A stretch of DNA of 37,329 nt from JAFKKF01 sp038323025 (GTDB taxonomy: Bacteria; Pseudomonadota; Alphaproteobacteria; Rhizobiales; Kaistiaceae), in contig JBBQGL010000011.1 of NCBI GenBank assembly GCA_038323025.1, positions 1 through 37,329 of the forward strand, written 5' to 3'. The notes under the pieces were generated by a model, which was not told the DNA's origin, did no database searches, and worked only from the letters and a program-made list of their open reading frames with translations. This document shows, in pieces, positions 34,797-37,329 of this stretch; the first letter of the stretch is position 1, and each line of letters starts with the position of its first letter. The translations under genes were made by a program, and so were the position numbers.

Positions 34797-35914
34797 ACCT
34801 TGCAACCCTTCCCTTCCGCAATCTCGCCGGGCAGCCCGTGCGCTCGGGGCTCACCATCCTCGGCGTGGCCGTCGCCATCGCCGGGTTCATCGCGCTCACC
34901 GGTCTGACGGAAGGGGCGCAGCATTCGTTCGCGAGCGGCATCGACGAGCCGGGCGGCGACCTGGTCGCCACGCAGCGCAACGGGTACAGCCTGCTGAGCG
35001 GGTCCCTCCCCGAGGCCCTCGGCAAGAAGCTCGCGGCAGTGGAAGGCGTCGACGCGATTTCGGGGCTGCTCCTCAACATCACAACCGCCGCCGATCAAGC
35101 CAATGTCGTCATCTCAGGGTGGCCGCCGGACAGCTTCATGTGGGGCAACCTGCACCTGACCAGCGGCCGCGTGCCCAAGCCGTCGGAAACCTCCGGCGCC
35201 GTGCTCGGCGAAACCATCGCAGAGGCGCTTGGCAAGAAGGTCGGCGACACCATCGAGCTGCAATTCCAGCCCTACACGATCGTCGGAATCGCCGCCTTTG
35301 AAACGATCCTCAACGAAAACATCGCCATCGTTCCGCTGGCCGGATTGCAGGAGTCACTCGGCCGCGAGGGCACGGTGACGCTCTTCCAGATACGGCTGAA
35401 ACGGCCGCTCGACCCGGAAGGCGTGGATGTGGTCCGCGACCGGATTGCCGCCATCAGCGACGATTTCTCGGTCTCGACGACCAGCGATTTCGCCGGCAAC
35501 CTCCGCTTCTTCCGGCTCATGCAGGCGATCGCATCGTCGGTGTCGGCGATTGTGCTGGCCACCGCCGTGCTCGGAATCGCGAACACCATGCTGATGGCCG
35601 TCAACGAACGGACATTCGAGCTCGGTATTCTGGCGTCGGTGGGCTGGCGACCGAAGCGGATCGTCGGCCTGATTATGGTCGAGGGCTTCCTGATCAGCGC
35701 GATCGGAGGGGTTATCGGCGTGGGCCTCGGAGTTCTCCTTATGTACCTGGCATCGTGGACCCGCCTGTCGGCAGGACTTATCGAGCCGTACCTGACGACC
35801 ACTCTAGGGATCGAGGCACTGATCGCGGTTCTTCTGGCCGGTCCACTCGGCGCTCTCTACCCGGCCTGGCGGGCAACCCGCCTGCTGCCGGCCGAGGCGC
35901 TGAGAAGAACCTGA
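34793..35914 (+). CDS. ABC transporter permease (FtsX/MacB/LolE type)
   Basis: A 373-residue permease with one N-terminal helix (SGLTILGVAVAIAGFIALTG), a large periplasmic domain (MacB-type, about residues 45-245) and three C-terminal helices. The FtsX-like block NERTFELGILASVGWRPKRI and ALYPAWRATRLLPAEALR are characteristic. The sequence between is typical of mechanotransmission permeases that act on periplasmic partners. Start coupled to the ATPase (ATGA). One permease gene means a homodimer, as in MacB or LolCE-like single forms. Its likely partner is the MlaC-like protein encoded two genes upstream. The substrate is inferred only. Confidence 0.92.
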   Translation: MNLATLPFRNLAGQPVRSGLTILGVAVAIAGFIALTGLTEGAQHSFASGIDEPGGDLVATQRNGYSLLSGSLPEALGKKLAAVEGVDAISGLLLNITTAADQANVVISGWPPDSFMWGNLHLTSGRVPKPSETSGAVLGETIAEALGKKVGDTIELQFQPYTIVGIAAFETILNENIAIVPLAGLQESLGREGTVTLFQIRLKRPLDPEGVDVVRDRIAAISDDFSVSTTSDFAGNLRFFRLMQAIASSVSAIVLATAVLGIANTMLMAVNERTFELGILASVGWRPKRIVGLIMVEGFLISAIGGVIGVGLGVLLMYLASWTRLSAGLIEPYLTTTLGIEALIAVLLAGPLGALYPAWRATRLLPAEALRRT

Positions 35915-35949
35915 GGGTTCGGCACACCGCGCTGCTGCCGGGGGTCGGC

Positions 35950-36570
35950 ATGGGCCCAGTTCACGGATGGCTTCCCGGGGCGACTCGCCGCACGGGTGTC
36001 GCCGCGCTTGCCGTGGCATTGGCACTGCTCGGCGCTGTGGTCGCCGAACCGGCCGGCGCCGGCACGTTCTCGGGCAGACTGGAGCTCCAGGCCGAGCGCG
36101 GAAACCGCTTCATCTATATTCCGGACAAGGACGCGCCCTTTGCGTTCGTAACCAGCAACGGTGAGGTCATAGAACCGCAACGGATGTATACGAACGGTGG
36201 CTCGATCCCGCCGGTGCTTTGGCTGGCGCCCGGTCTCTCGCCCTGGAGCTATGGGCCCGCTTTCGTCCTGCATGACTGGCTTTTCCGCCAGCACCACTGC
36301 CACTACGCCGGGTATGAAAAGGTTTCCTTCGAGGATTCCGCGCGCATCCTGACGGAAGCGATGGACACGCTCGAGCACCTTGGGCTGGTTCCGCGAAATC
36401 CCCGAGCCGTCGCGATCATCGCTCGCGGCGCGCATTCGCGGGTCGCCCGCGTGGTCTGGGATCGCGGTTTCTGCACGGCTCAGAAATTCGGCGCAGGGCC
36501 GGCCAAGACCAATCCCATCGTGAAGGTCTACGACTTCACCGCCACCAGGCATTTGCCACCGGCGCGTTAG
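35950..36570 (+). CDS. Exported DUF1353 protein
   Basis: A 206-residue protein with a signal peptide (GVAALAVALALLGAVVAEPA, cleavage near AGA|GT). The core matches DUF1353: MYTNGGSIPPVLWLAP, AFVLHDWLFRQHHC, and FEDSARILTEAMDTL. DUF1353 is found in phage and bacterial proteins, its HDW region suggests a metal-binding or hydrolytic site, and its function is unknown. ATG at 35950 is chosen because GGGGG lies 5 bases upstream and the signal peptide starts there. It lies 35 bases after the FtsX-type permease gene, probably in the same operon. Confidence 0.82.
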   Translation: MGPVHGWLPGATRRTGVAALAVALALLGAVVAEPAGAGTFSGRLELQAERGNRFIYIPDKDAPFAFVTSNGEVIEPQRMYTNGGSIPPVLWLAPGLSPWSYGPAFVLHDWLFRQHHCHYAGYEKVSFEDSARILTEAMDTLEHLGLVPRNPRAVAIIARGAHSRVARVVWDRGFCTAQKFGAGPAKTNPIVKVYDFTATRHLPPAR

Positions 36571-36580
36571 CCGGCGTCGT

Positions 36581-36606
36581 CATTCCCGTTTGGCGAAGCG
36601 GGAATG
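36581..36606. repeat. REP-like hairpin
   Basis: CATTCCCGTTT-GGCG-AAGCGGGAATG forms an 11-bp stem (one G-T pair) with a 4-base loop in the 111-base gap before the FadL gene. The core CATTCCCGC...GCGGGAATG resembles dispersed GTCATTCCCGCGAAAGCGGGAATCC-type elements seen in many proteobacterial genomes. No T run follows, so it is not a classical terminator. Only one copy is in this window. Confidence 0.5.
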
Positions 36607-36681
36607 GCGCGCTAGTCTCCGGTTGCGGCGTGTCGTCGGTGGTGCGCGAAATGCACCCCGATCCGGGACTGGGGGGAGTCG

Positions 36682-37329
36682 ATGAAGAAAATGGCCTTGG
36701 CCGCGTGCGCAACGATTGCGCTTGCCGGCCTGTCTGCCACGCCGCCGGCATCCGCCGGTGGATTCGCGGTTCGCGACAATTCCACCTCGGGCCTGATGAC
36801 AAGCTTCGCCGGCGTTACCGCGTTCGGATACGACCCGTCCTTCCAGATCTACAATCCGGCGACGCTGGCCGACCTGCCGGGCCGGCAGGTCACCGTGGAC
36901 CTCAAGGGCTTCTTCCCTTCCGCCAGCATGACTGCAACCAACGCGACCGCCCCGACGTTCGCCGGCGGCGGCAACCTGACCGGGCTTGGCAACAGCGGAG
37001 AGATGACCGACCCACAATTTGGCCCGACGGCTTTCGGCTCCTGGCGGCTTTCGGACCGGTTCACGGCAGGCGTGGCGCTTTACTCGCCGTTCGCGGTGGT
37101 CATCGACACCAAGCCGGTCTGGGCGGGCGAGTACCAGCTTCTCTCGACAAAGATGATCGCCTACGATCTGCAGCTCGGCGGCGCCTACCAGGTCAACGAC
37201 TGGCTGGCGCTCGGCGGCGCCATCAACGTCCAGTATTTCGACGCCGACCTGCGGCGGCTCGAGTTCGTCGGATTCACTTCGGCAGAGGGCTACGTCAAGG
37301 GCAACGACGTCGGCGTAGGCTACGATGTG
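36682..37329 (+). CDS. OmpP1/FadL-type outer-membrane channel, 3' end missing
   Basis: The reading frame runs to the window edge without a stop (216 codons). It has a signal peptide (MKKMALAACATIALAGLSAT, cleavage near ASA|GG) and the FadL start GGFAVRDNSTSGLMTSFAG, then YNPATLADLPGRQV and later beta-strand repeats with alternating residues (FGSWRLSDRFTAGVALYSPF, QLGGAYQVNDWLALGGAI). Family members are 14-strand barrels that pass long-chain fatty acids or aromatic hydrocarbons through the outer membrane. A GGGGGGAG ribosome site precedes the ATG. Placed after the MlaC-ABC-DUF1353 genes, it supports a lipid-trafficking role for the cluster. Confidence 0.88.
   Translation, partial: MKKMALAACATIALAGLSATPPASAGGFAVRDNSTSGLMTSFAGVTAFGYDPSFQIYNPATLADLPGRQVTVDLKGFFPSASMTATNATAPTFAGGGNLTGLGNSGEMTDPQFGPTAFGSWRLSDRFTAGVALYSPFAVVIDTKPVWAGEYQLLSTKMIAYDLQLGGAYQVNDWLALGGAINVQYFDADLRRLEFVGFTSAEGYVKGNDVGVGYDV

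Overview
The window is high-GC, tightly packed bacterial DNA that looks chromosomal and comes from an alphaproteobacterium, most likely of the order Hyphomicrobiales (Rhizobiales). This rests on the frequent GTG/TTG starts, the ATGA stop/start overlaps, a small DUF6894-type protein, a Crp/Fnr regulator of the type common in that order, and a split LigD-polymerase/LigC-ligase pair. No rRNA, tRNA, CRISPR array, transposase or phage gene was seen. The first gene (a lipoylated E2 acyltransferase) and the last (a FadL-type outer-membrane channel) are cut by the window edges.

Bases 1196-23625 form a large catabolic island. A minus-strand operon (7789 down to 1196) encodes an SDR dehydrogenase, an SMP-30 lactonase, an enolase-superfamily dehydratase and a complete sugar ABC importer (binding protein, permease, double ATPase). 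Divergent from it, a plus-strand operon (8177-14276) encodes a COG3618 amidohydrolase/lactonase, a VOC protein, an EthD-domain protein, two SDRs, an AMP-forming acyl-CoA ligase and a CaiB/BaiF CoA-transferase. A ketopantoate-reductase-like gene on the minus strand is followed by a second, different importer (15488-20092, ATPase-permease-permease-binding protein, the RhaTPQS/LsrACDB architecture) and by an unrecognised gene that may have a galactose-mutarotase-like fold. An SDR-GMC oxidoreductase pair closes the island on the minus strand. Three LacI-operator-like sites built on TKGAAACGWT lie in the two control regions (7842-7855, 8049-8062, 15425-15438). One sits in the spacer of a good sigma-70-type promoter. 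They suggest a single regulator, not in this window, controls both importers and the enzymes. The parts fit import, oxidation to a lactone, ring opening, dehydration, further oxidation and CoA activation, but the substrate cannot be read from the sequence.

Bases 23883-26122 hold small genes: two small exported proteins that share a bidirectional terminator, a DUF6894-type protein, a probable frameshifted gene and a Crp/Fnr regulator. Bases 26305-28729 hold a stand-alone ATP-dependent DNA ligase and a LigD-type polymerase facing each other (an end-joining/repair pair with no Ku here). Bases 28867-33317 hold three membrane proteins: an AI-2E-family protein, a P-type cation ATPase and a two-helix potassium channel.

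Bases 33445-37329 may be an envelope lipid-trafficking cluster: an MlaC-like periplasmic protein, a LolD/MacB-type ATPase and an FtsX/MacB-type permease (overlapping or near-overlapping genes), an exported DUF1353 protein, a REP-like hairpin and the start of a FadL channel. Pairing MlaC with a LolD/MacB-type transporter instead of MlaE/MlaF is unusual and, together with the catabolic island, is the best candidate here for an undescribed system.
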